64,000 nucleotides of DNA. Source: Crocodylus rhombifer. Its lineage: Eukaryota > Chordata > Crocodylia > Crocodylidae. The translations under genes were made by a program, and so were the position numbers. Positions 24,501 through 36,500 of this stretch are shown in pieces. The stretch lies in assembly GCA_038503035.1 (NCBI GenBank), contig JAVSML010001012.1:1-64000 (forward strand). The letters run 5' to 3'. Within the stretch, counting starts at the first letter, position 1. Each line of letters opens with the position of its first letter. Under the pieces are notes generated by a model, which had not been told where the DNA came from, ran no database searches, and saw only the letters and a program-made list of their open reading frames with translations.

Positions 24501-27500
24501 CACAGATCTAATACCTAACCTGATACAGGTAAATCAGGGAAACCACAGCAGCCAATGTCCTTCTTCTGTGAAACATTGTCACTATTATATGCGAGAGATC
24601 CCATGTAGAGGATTAGGCTCCCCACTACAGATGAAGGTAAAAACCCCCCCAGTTTGTGCCAATCTGACCATGGGGTAAAATTCCTTTCTGATCCCCAAAA
24701 AGGACAAGGGGCAAGACTCCGTAGCCAGCAATCTCCAGCTTTGCTCCCAGTAGAAACATTGGCACACTCTAGTCAAAGCCCCAAGCTTAGCTGTAGCCAA
24801 CACCCAGTGCCTCTGGGAAGGCTCAAAAACACTCTAGCACATGTAACAGAGAGCTCAGGGTGTGGGGAGGAGGAGGGAACCAGCAAAGCCCAGAACCATG
24901 GGAAATACCCGTAATAGAACATACCATACTTGTGCTTAGATCACCCCTGACCAGTGGCTGTCCAACCTCTTGAATGCTTCCAGTGATGGAGAGACCGCAA
25001 CTTCCCTAGGGAGTTTATTCCACTGCCTCACTGGTCTAACAGTGAAGAAGTTTTTCCAAATACCCAATCTAAACTTACTTTGCTGCAACCTCAAGCCATT
25101 GGTCCACATCCTCTTCTCTGCAGCAAGAGAGAGAATGTGCTTTCATAGATTTCTAGGGTTGGAAGGGACCTGGCAGATCATCAGGTCTGACGCACTGCTC
25201 CAGGCCTGAAAGAGTACTGGGGTTAAGTAACCCCAGCTAGATGCCTATCCAGTCTCTTCTTGAACACCTCCAAGGTAGGGGAAAGCACCATCTCCCTTGG
25301 AAACCCATTCCATATTTTGGCAACCCTTACCGTGAAGAAGTTCTTCCTTATGTCCAATCTAAATCTATTCTCCTTCAGTTTGTGGCTATTATTTCTGGTA
25401 ACTCTGAAGGGTGCCCTGGTAAACAGTGCTCCCTTTTCCCTGCTGCCCCCCCTCCCCCCCACTGAGTTTGTAGACAGCCACAAGATTGCTTCTCAGCCTT
25501 CTCTTGTGGAGGCTGAAGAGATTCAGGTCCCTCAGTCTGTCTTCTTAGGGTCTTACCTGCAGGCCTTCAACCATACAAGTAGCCTTCCTCTGGACCCTCT
25601 CAAGGTTATCCACATCCCACTTGAAGTGCAGCACCCAAAACTGGATGCACTAGTCCCCCTGTGGCCTCACCAGTGGTGCATAGAGAGGAATTATCATTTC
25701 CCTGGATCTGCTCGTGATACGCCTGCTGACGCAAGAAAGAGTGCGGTTAGCTTTGCTTGTTACCTCGTCATACTGGTGGCTCATGTTCATTTTTGCATCA
25801 ACCAGGACTCCAAGATCTCTTTTCACTGTTGTTGTACTTGGAATAGTACCTTCAAGTCTATAGGTGTGTTGGAGAGTCTTTCTCCCTAGGTGCAGCACTT
25901 TGCATTTATCCTTGGTAAATTGTACTGGTCCAAGGACAAAGCCTTGGGGGGACACCACTGCCCACATCTCTCCAGGGAGAAACCAACCCATCCACCACCA
26001 CTCTCTGGGTGCGTCCAATGACCCAGCTTTTTACCCACCTTACTGTGGAAAAAATCCACATCACAGTTACTCAGTTTGCTAATAAGAATTGGGTGCGACA
26101 CTGTGTCAAAAGCCTTTTTAAAATCCAGGTAAATAATATCACTTCCATTCCTGCATCTAAGCACTTTGTGACCTGGTCATTAATCAGGCAGGATCTGCCT
26201 GCCATAAACCCATGCTGGTTACCCCTTACCATAGTGTGACTTGCTGCCCCCCTGCAAATGTGATCGTTTATGACTTTTTTTCTAAGGTCTTGCCAAGAAT
26301 AGAGGTGAGGCTAGCTGGCCTATAATTACCCACGTCCTCCTTTCTCCCCTTTCTGAAAATAGGGACCATGTTAGCCCTTTTCCAGTCCTCTAGGACTTGT
26401 CCTGAGTGCCATGAGCGCTCAAACAGTTGCGCCAGTGGTTTTGCTATGACATCAGCCAATTCCTTTAGTACCCTTGGGTGAAGATGGTTGGGGCCCGCCG
26501 ACTTAAATATGTCGAGCCCTTGCAAGTGCCCCTTCACTAGGTCAGTGCTAACAATTGGTGGATTGTTATTACTCACATTCCAGGCTAAAGACTCAGTGGG
26601 AGGTGTATTTGTATCCGTGTTCAGGAAACCAGAAGCAAAGAAATTATTTAACAGCTGCTTTTGCCATCCTATCAGTTATGAGTTGCCCTAGTCCATTGTG
26701 TAGTGGCCCTATGTTACCCTGTGCCTTTTTCCTGCTCCCTATGTACTTAAAGAAAGACTTTTTGTTATCCTTAATCTTAATTGCCAACTTGAGTTCTGTA
26801 ACTGCTTTGGCGTTCCTCGTGGCTTCCCTGCAAGTGCGAGCCAAGCAGGTATACTCCTCCTTGGTGGCTGCCCCTTGCTTCCACAGCCTGTAGACTTCTC
26901 TTTTCTGAAGGCTCTCCTTGATTTCCCTGCTCAGTCAGGAAGTTTTTTGGCTCTTTTACCTCCCTTTGTATGTTCTGGGATGGTGCCCCTCTGCGCCTGT
27001 AGGATCAGTCCCTTGAGGAACTCCTACCCTTCTTGGACTCTCAGCTCAGCTGTGATTACCCCTCAGATCCACCCTAACTAATCTCCTGAGCTCATTGAAG
27101 TTGGCCTTCCAGAAGTCTAGCACAACTGCCCTCCTAGTTGTCTTTCCCACCTTACGCTGGATAGTGAATCCTATCAACTGGTGGTCTCTGTCCCTTAGGT
27201 TACCTTGTACCTGTAGATTCTCCACCAAGTTCTTCCCTGTGGCCAGCACAAAGTCAAGTAAGGCATCTCCCGTAGTGGGACTGAATACCTTCTGTGTTAG
27301 ATGCAGGTCCTGTATGCAGGTTAAGAAACTGTGTGAATGGACAGACCTGGCCGACTGCTCCTCCTGGCAGATGTCTGGATAATTTAGGTCTCCCATGATG
27401 ACTAGGTCTTTTGAGTGTACTGCCCTTGAGAGCTGTTTCAAGAATTCTAGGTTTAGCTCTTCCTCCTGGTGTGGGGGTCTGTAGTAGACCCCCACTACCA

Positions 27501-30500
27501 AGTCCCTTTCACCCCTACTTCCTTGTAATCTGACCCATAGGACTTTGATCTGCCCTTCTTCTGTTCCCATCTTTATATACATCATTTGTAAATGTTCCCT
27601 AAAGTATAGAACAATGCCTCTGCCTTTTTTTCCCCAATCTGTCGTGCCTGTGTATCCTGTAGCCATCAATGCCACTGCCCAGTCATGGGTAGGGTCCCAC
27701 CAGGTTTCTGTTATACCAGCCAGGTTGAGATATTTGTCTGCAAGCAGGAGTGCAAGTTCTTCTTGCTTGTTTCCCATACTTCTAGCATTAGTGTAGAGAC
27801 ACCTTAGCCCCCTGATAGGTGCCATTAGTATTCCCTTATCCTGATTCTTAGTGGGCCCCTTAATTGATCACACACTGATCAATTCCAGTGTGTGGTTCGT
27901 GGCTTGTCCTCCCCAATCTAGTCCTGAACTCGGCATCCCCGTCCCCTGATGAAGCTAGTTTAAAGCTCTGTGTAGGAGATCTGCCAACCTGAAAGAGAAC
28001 AGGCACTTACCTTTTGAAGAGAGATGTAGGCTGTCCTATCCCAGCAAGGTTGTATCCTGGAAGTACGGATCGTGGTCTAGAAAGCTGAACCCTGCACGGT
28101 GGCACCAGCTCTGAAGCCGTGAGTTGACCTCCACAATTTTAGTTGCAGTGGTGCTGGCCGTGTCCACTGACCGGGAGGACCAATGAGCAGACTACTTGTG
28201 CCCCAAGCCTCTAAGCCTACCTCCCCCCACAACCATGTAGTCAGCCATGACCTGTACCAGACTACTGCGGGCCGCATCATTCATTCCAATGTGGCTGAAG
28301 ACCATGGGGTAGTAGTCTGTGAGCCTGATTAGTTCTGGAAGCCTTGCTGTGATGTCCCGAATCCTAGCTCCAGGCAGGCAGCATACTTCCCATACTGTAG
28401 GATCTGGGTGGCAGATAACTCCCTCCGTTCTTCTCGGGAGAGTGTCTCCCACCACAGTGACTCGACATCTTCTCCTTTGGCTGCCCAGTTGCCTCAGCCT
28501 GTCTGGCGGTAGCTGTGGACGTTGCCTCCGTTGCTGTACTCTCTCTCCCAGTGATGCTAGGCCATCATACCCATTTCCCAGCTGCACTGGGAGAGTTGCT
28601 CCAGTAGTGCAACATCTAGATCTGGAGGTGACTGTCTTCCATCCTTCTGCATTGACTGCCTCCTGTGATGTCTTCCCTTCTGGTGTGTGGTTCTGCAGAG
28701 AATGGGAAGTACCCATCAATCTCTTCCTCAACTGCCCTGAGCCCCCACAGCCTGCTGACCTCTGCCTGGAGTTCACTCACCTGCCCCTCCAGGGCCTCAA
28801 GTTGGGCGCACCTGGAACAGGTGAGGGGACTCCTGGTTTGTCCAGGCCTCAGAGCCCCTACCAGGCAGCTGCCACGAACAGGGGACCAGGGTCTTAAGTG
28901 CCTCTTCCGTAAGCTGAACATACCTACCTCCTTCAGCCTCGCCTCATATCACTAGCCTTCCAAGTCTTTGATTGTCTTTGTTGCCTGCCTCTGGACCCTC
29001 TCTTACTTTTCCATGTCTTTTTTAAAAATGTAAAGAATAGAACCTCACGAAGTACATAAGATGAGGCCTAACGCGTAGAGAGGCATTATCACTTTGTGTT
29101 GCACCTGTGCATCCTAATACTGCGTTAGCCTTTTGTGCAACTGCATTATGCTGCAGACTCATCTTGAGTCTGGTCTACTAAGACCCCAAGTCCTTTTCCA
29201 TAGTGCTGCCATCCAGCTAGATGTCCCCCATTTTATATTTGTGTTTTTGATTATTCCTCCTGAGGTTGTAGCACCTTGCATTTGTGTGCATCGAACTTCA
29301 TCCTGTTAGTTGTAGCCCAGCTTTCCAGTCTGTCACGAACCTTTGAATTGTGCTCGCATCTTCCAGCATGTTCATAATCCTTCCCGGTTTCAGGTTCCCA
29401 TTTTGGTGCAGTAATGTGATCTTCTAGAAGGAACCAATTCAAAGACTCCACCTGAGAATGTGTTTTTGGCAATGTTTTTCACAGGGAGAAGTGCCCCTCT
29501 ACCTCCTCCTTACCCCCCGACACCAACCATTAGAACAAAAAACTCACAGATGCCCTCTGGTTTGTTATTCCAACTTATTAACTCTATTTTGATTTATTTA
29601 AGCAAAAATATATTTTGTTCCTTTCAAAAGTTAAATAGAAATGACGTTGAGTGGCTTAGGTCATTCCTTTGAGTAAATGTTTCTTTACTTTTTTGAATTA
29701 ATAAAGAAATTATTTCCTTGGTTCGCAAAGTTTCCAAATTTCTAGTAAAGTATTTATATCAGAAGTATTTTGGTTGTCAAGTATCAATTATTCATGAAAA
29801 GTAGAGGTGGTTCAATGTAACTTTTTTCAGAAGCTGCTAGATCGTTTTGACTATGATGATGAACCGGAAGCAGTGGATGATTCAAAAAAAGAAGATGCAA
29901 CACCTTCTCCTTCCATATCTCAACCAGCTTTGTGAGTCTTATTTAAATTCATAGTAAAATAAACCAGATTAGGAAGAGAGACTTATAATAAAACATTTTG
30001 TTAAAATTCCAAGCTATTTGAGAACTTTGCTATGCTCATACTTTGGCCATGGATAGTAACAACAACCATGCTGCTTGTTTGAATAGTAGAGTTATGAGGG
30101 TTTGGCATGTCACATTGAGTTGGAAGGTGTTCTATAAGGTAGTCAAGAACTCAGTTCTAGGTTCAAAATTTCAGTCATGCACTTGTTTATAAAGGTGGAT
30201 ATTTTGAGGTATTTTTTTTATTAAAATCCACTCAGCTACTTTGCTGGCTGTTAGATGGATGCTGTTTTGAAAATTTGGTTTAGTATGTTTTTAGTAGCTG
30301 GTACAACTTAGTTATATATAGTACATACAGAAAAGTATGAAGTCAAATTGCAAACAAAAGTTTTAAAAAGTACAAAGTCAATTTAGTCTTTTAGCACTGA
30401 AGTTAAAAAATACTTGCATTTAAGGATGACTGTTTTAAACTGATTTCAGCCCCTTTGTGCTATATGTATTATAATATAGTCTTTAATTAAATGATGATCA

Positions 30501-33500
30501 CATATATTCTCCCCCCCCCCCCCCCCCGACTTTCCTCATTCAGTCTGGATGGGGCTCAAATGGTTTTATTCAGCTTTTTTTCATCCAATGCCCTATGTAC
30601 TGTACACTTAGTAAGGGTACACTAAGTGTACTGTATAGTATTAAAACATTGCTCTAAATATGGAATTAATCTCCTACAGCTTTTTAATCATGCACGTCAC
30701 CTTGGAACTTGATGGTTTCACAGATATTTAATTTATTTATATTTTAATTAATAATACCTCAGTGAAGTAAACTGAAATATTTTTCCAGGTTTACTGGTGG
30801 GATCTGAGTCATTATCAAAGTGCCCTTATGTGATTGCCCAGTTTCACATCTTGGAACTTGACTTTTCAATGTAATTAATGTAGTTAGACCACTTTAAAGG
30901 GCAGGTCTCATTGATTTCAGTGACAGTCATGTCCCGAGTCTCTTGAGCTGAGCACCAAGAAAATAAGAAACACTTAAATTTCATGTAAGTGACTTGTTTA
31001 GCATCTCACACATTTTGTGGCAGAATTGGGGTTAATATCAAATGCTCACTTCCTTTCAGCTGCCATAGTATGCGACTCTTCTCTTTCTATAGTCCTATCT
31101 TTACTACAAACCATCCAGCTTTTCCAACAGAGGCAAACACAACCATCATGTTAACTAAGTAAACTTGATTTAATTAATTGAGCACTATGGATATTATTGC
31201 CTTGAATTAGCAGCAGATGGCACATATCTGATCCCTCTGTGAGAGATGTAGCCTCTCTCATACTCAGTATTCAGATTCCAAATTGTAGGTGAATTAAAGC
31301 TGATCAGCCAGCTTGTAAGAATATTTTACCTATCCTTTGTTCTCAGAACCAGGTAAATCCTTTTTGTTAAAAACCAGAGTGAAGCAATAGTGTTTAGCCT
31401 AGGGTAGATGCCCAGTGTAGAAAATTTCAGCCTGAATACCTTAAAGTTCAGCAAATTCACAATTTTACATAGGATAAGATATTCATTTTTTACATGGACT
31501 TTAATTTTGACAGCACTGCCTGTAATTCAGTGTTCAATATAGAGCATTTGCAAGACTCAATCGTGCAAAAATCTCCTAGTGAGTCTCCTTATTGTGGAGA
31601 GTTATAGGAGAACACTTGTTGTTTTGTTTTTTTTTCTTGAAAAAGTGTTGAAAGTATTGTGGATTCAGAATTGGTGAATTTTTTTACTCTTAATTTTAAA
31701 GGAAGAATGAGTAAACACATACGAATGTATAAAAAAAATTCAGTATGGTAAGAATACAGTAAAAACTCAATGTACAGTAAAAACATAGTAAAAGCTGAAT
31801 ATTTATGTATGTAATATTAACTTGCTGCTGCAGAGTAATTGTCTGTTGTTTAGTGGATTTCCAGGAGAAGGTATGCCACCACCAGTATATCCACAGCTCC
31901 CAAATATAGATCCATTTCAGCAGCGAATGATGGGAATGCAACAGGATCCAATACGCCACCAGGTAGTTTTAAGACTTTTTTTTTTCCTGTCATAAAGCTA
32001 TTGCAATTTTGAATATTCATAGTATCTATTGGTAATACAGAATTCATGAAACATTTGTAGTGCAAAGAAATAGAAGCATAAATATTGAGTATGAAGAAAT
32101 ATTTTTTACTAGTTACCTTGTACTTATAGCTTACGTACATGCTTAACTTTGAATACAAAGGTTTAATGGTAACACAAACTTAAGCATGTGCAAAATGTTT
32201 GCTGCATCAGGACCTTAACAATAGTGTTAGTTACCGAGAGTAGAAGATGTTAGAATGCTTAAAGCAGTTACTACAGGATTAAACACGTCTGTGAAAAGGG
32301 CCCGTGAGATGTATGCAAAAATATTTGCATTTTTAATATTAAAATTAAGACTTATACTTGTTTTGCTCAGAGCAGCTTCTTATCAAGCCAAATGTATCAT
32401 TTTACTAGAATTTTTTCAGGAAGGACTAACTAAAAATGCATGGATTCTTTTTTCCAAAGGTTCCACTTCCTCCCAATGGACAAATGCCAAGTTTTGGACT
32501 TCTACCTACACCACAGTTTCCTCCTATGGCTCAGCCTGTAATACCCCCAACACCACCTGTACAGCAAACTTTTCAGACTCCTTTTCCAGTACAAAGTGAG
32601 CCACCACACATGCAGAAAACACATCAGCAGGTGAGGACTGTTGCCATTGAATGCATTTTTGTATCCTACTGCTTTAAAGTGTGTTATTAAGTGCAGACAG
32701 TCTGTCAGGAGAACACATTACTAATGGAGACCATAGCAACCATAGATGCTCATAAAATCAGTTCATTGTGAAGTCTTGGTGACCAAAGTGCTTCTCCAGA
32801 AACTATACCACAAGTGCAGTGTTCTGCCTCTCTCTAGCAGAAACAGCATGAAAATTTGTCTGCTTCTCTTTGAGTAAGACTTGGATTTTAGGGTCTTAGA
32901 AACAGACTGTTTGCCTCTCCTTGACTGCCCAAGGGGTTATTATGGACTCAGTGAGATTGGCTTTCGTTATGAAAAAGTCAGTAAGCAAATTTTTCCTTAA
33001 ATTTTGTTAGACCTTTTTTATTATTATTTGTCAGTCTGGGTATTGTGTTACATGAATATTCATATCCCTTTGTAGCTTCCCTTCAACCCAAACAGATAAA
33101 TGGTTCTTGGCAGACCATATAATCCTGGTGTGTAATTTTACAAGTTATAACCCTGCAGAGACAGTTGGTTATCCCAGACTAATCCCAGTTCACAAAAATA
33201 ATGAGGTTTCACCCCAGTCCTGGCCACGCTTTTGAAAATTTGGCAGTAAGGTGCGTTTTGCAGCATGACGGCTCTTTCCCTGTTGGTTCAGGACATCTAG
33301 CAGGGACATTCATTATGTCCTGTATGCCTGAGAACTGTCCTGCATGTTTCTGTTCATCTCTCATACTTGAGAGAGCTGTCAAAAGTGAGATAATCCCTAT
33401 TACCAGTGTTTCTCCTTGACCTTTTTGTTGGATTCCTGTATTTTTCTAAGAATTTTTTTTACTGGTTGGTCCCTTCTCCTCCATTTCACTTCCTGGATGA

Positions 33501-36500
33501 TAAGCCCTTGCATCTTGTAGTTGATGGTGTTTCAGAGACCCCAGCAAGTAACCTGGAGTCTTTGACACACTTTTTGTGATCCTCTGGGGAAGATGTTCCT
33601 TTCATGGATTCAACATGCACAAGATCCAGGGGCTGTGCACTCTTTTTGAAACACCTTGCTTCCTTTAAACCAGGGGCGGGCAATTATTTCGGATGGAGGG
33701 CAGCTTACCCAGTTTTGACAGGCTGTCAAGGGCTGCGTGGGTAGCCTCGCCCCTTGACAAGTGCCCCACCCCCTGATCACCATCTTGGGACAAATGTCCC
33801 AATGTCTTTGGTTCCAAGACATTGGGACATTGGTCTCATGTCCCAGGGCCAGCACCAGTGGGGCACAGGCTGGCAGGGGTCTGTGGAGCCAGGCTGCGCT
33901 GTACCAGCAGGAGAGGGGGAAGCTGGCCCAGCTCCATAGAGCCCCTGCCATCTGGGACCCTTTGCTCCTGCCACCCTGCTCTGGGCCCCACCAGTACTGG
34001 CCCCTGTACACTGGTGCAGGCCCTGTGCACCCACTGGCTCCCCGCCCACTTTCAGTGTCCCTCAGCCCTGCTGTACAGGCAGGGGGTACGGGCAGTGCAC
34101 AGCCCTGACCCCCTGCTCACCAGCAGGGAAGAAGCTAGTGCCGAGCGTGGGGAAAAGCAGTCCCTCACCCACCCTATGGCTGGCGCTTGCTGCTGCAGTT
34201 GCTCGCAGCCCATGCGGGGCTGTGTGGAGCAGGAGCAGGCACAGGCAACCCCATGTGGGCTGTGAGCAGCTACAGTGTGGGGCGCTGGCCACAGGGCAAG
34301 TGAGGGGCCGCTTTTCTCCGCGCTCAGCACCAACTTGTACCCTGGCCCTGCTGCCAGCCTGGGCTCCGCGCCAGCTCTGGGCTTCCCCATGGGGGCTGTG
34401 TGTGGCAGCAGGAGCTGCAGCCCCCACTACATGCCACGCCGGGCAGTGTTGGCTACTGCCACCCGCCTGGAGCTTGCACACTGGGCAGCCCACAGGCGGT
34501 GGTGACAAACACTACCCGGTGCGGCAAGCAGGGAGCCACAGCTGCAGTCGCCACACGTAACCCTGACAGGTGAGCCTGGACCCGTGTGGGGCCCAGGCTG
34601 CCAGTGGGGCTGGGTTACAAGGTGGTGCTGGCTATGGGGCAGGAAAGAGCCATGTTCCTCCGTGTCAGGAAGGAGCCTGGAGAAAAGCTGAGTGCAGAGG
34701 GTGGGGGGAAGCGGCCCCTCCCCCGCCTTGTGGCTGGCGTTCCCTGCTGCAGCCACTTGCAGCCTGTGCGGGCTGTCTGGAGCAGACACAGGCTGCCCCA
34801 GGTGGGCTGTGAGTGGCTGCGGCGTGGGGTGCCAGCCACCGGGCGGTGGAGGCACCACTTCCCCCTCCCCATGCTCAGCTTTTCCCCAAGCCACTTATCC
34901 CCAGGCTCCTTCCCTGTCTGGGGTCTGTCCCTGCCCCCCCCCCCCCCCCCCCACCACTTCCCCCTTCTCTGCAATTCCAACATGGGGCAGCCACATGGTC
35001 CCAGGCCAGAAGCCCCTTGGTGGGGCTTCAGGCTCAGGGAGTGGGGCTGGGCAGGCCCTGCTGTAGTGGGAGCCCACCAGGGCTTCCCCTGGGTACCTAG
35101 TGCCCTTGGTTCCTATCACTTTTGACAGGAACCAAGGGCAGGGAAATATTAATTTTCTAAATTTTTTAGGGGCCCTGTGGGCTGGATAGAATGGCCTCAC
35201 GGGCCGGATCTGTTCCACAGGCCGTATTTTGCCCACCCCTGCTTTAAACCATTACAAAAATCGAGGAGCTGGTTCGGACCATACATTGACATTCTGCTGC
35301 AGCTGTTTGGCAGGTCTGTCATCTGGAACTGAACATGTTCTCATATTCAGCTCAGTGGACCATTGTCTACAATAGTTGTCTCAACATTAAGTCTTTCAGT
35401 GTAATATTATTATCTTTTCAAAGAGATTGCACTCATCCTTTAAGTCCTCCAGTCTTTAAGATGGTGGAACACAATCAGGAAAAATCTCTGACTAAAGCAC
35501 CTATAGTCTAGTTTACCACGGTTGTCTTCCTTACCAGGTGAGAGGTGTATGTTAGTTTGTATTTCTGTCAGAAAATTTAGTTCTTACAAGAATACAAAAG
35601 CAGCAGCTAGTGTTCATCATTTGAAACAGTTAAAGCTAAAGATACACAAGGCTTTTACCACTTTTCCTGTGATTTAAAAATGAGGCCCACATTCTTTTTA
35701 TTCAGAACATAATTATCCTGACTTTTGCCTTGGGTAAAATATCTAAATCTCTTTACGTTGTTAGACAAAATGTAGGTTTTGGTTTAAGTCCTTGACTTGG
35801 GGAGGAAGAACAGAATTTAAGAATGCTTTAGTCTTCCAGGAGTTGGGGTTTGTGAGATCTGTTTGTTTGTTTCAAGCAGTAACAAGATGCTAGATTCCTG
35901 ATGCTGGGGGAAAGACTGATGCTATCCCATTCAGTTAATAAGATGGGTAAATAAAATTGTATCTTCTGTCTTTGCAGTATATGAATTTATAAACTATATA
36001 GATATATTTTCCTCCCTCCCCCACAATTACAGAATTTAAGTAGCCAGGTGACTCAAGAGACTTAGACCTGTGGTTACTTAGTAATATACTTGTTCTCCAT
36101 TTTACTGAAATGACAATCTTGTCCTTCTTGTACGTGTATCTTGCCAGAGGCCTGATGCATATATTAGTTACTTCCATAACCAAAGTAGGACCTGGAACTT
36201 GAGGGGGGAGGGTATTTTGGAAAAAAGTGTCAGCTAGTTTTTCAGAGTATTCAATTCAGGAAAAAAGTTTTATATTCAAGGCATACTATACTTAATATGT
36301 CTCTTAAACTGAATATTCTAAATATAGCCTTAGTTTGAAAAACAGCAATATCAATCAACCTTTTCTGTGTTTTCTTTTTGGTGGCTTTCTCCAAAGGCTG
36401 TGTCCAGGTGAAAGATGTCAGGAATCTTCTCTGCCCTCTGGGGAAAATGTGAATACTAACCATTACGTTTCCATGTTCATGAACCAAAGCTTAGTTATAT

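Larger units (their letters stand above)
25142..28905 (-). mobile_element. Near-full-length CR1 LINE inserted in the older CR1
   Basis: This is 3.76 kb, oriented against SCAF4. The 3' end (ttcatagatttctagggttg on the + strand) is at 25142. In minus-strand order it carries an ORF1 remnant (28921-28192), an intact endonuclease ORF (27825-27046), and a broken reverse transcriptase plus C-terminal tail (about 27045-25223). The 5' boundary is placed where the older CR1 resumes, at about 28900. Full-length CR1 elements are roughly 4.5 kb, so the 5' UTR and some interior are missing. Confidence 0.9.
24264..29830 (+). other. SCAF4: SCAF4 intron 7
   Basis: A 5.6-kb intron, nearly all of it the nested CR1 pair described separately. 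About 370 bp of unique AT-rich sequence precede the exon 8 acceptor. Confidence 0.92.
29932..31853 (+). other. SCAF4: SCAF4 intron 8
   Basis: A 1.9-kb AT-rich intron. Only a C17 run (30511-30527) and a small perfect hairpin (30602-30631) were recognised. Confidence 0.9.

Noticed and set aside
25260..25889. A 209-codon + strand ORF
   Set aside because: It is the antisense reading of the CR1 ORF2 tail; the real coding sense is the minus strand.
28319..28897. A 192-codon + strand ORF
   Set aside because: It is the antisense of the CR1 ORF1 remnant, which shows known motifs on the minus strand.
33610..35236. Dense overlapping ORFs of 60-179 codons on both strands
   Set aside because: Same cause: the GC-rich body of a hAT element. 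No frame is favoured and no domain is recognised.
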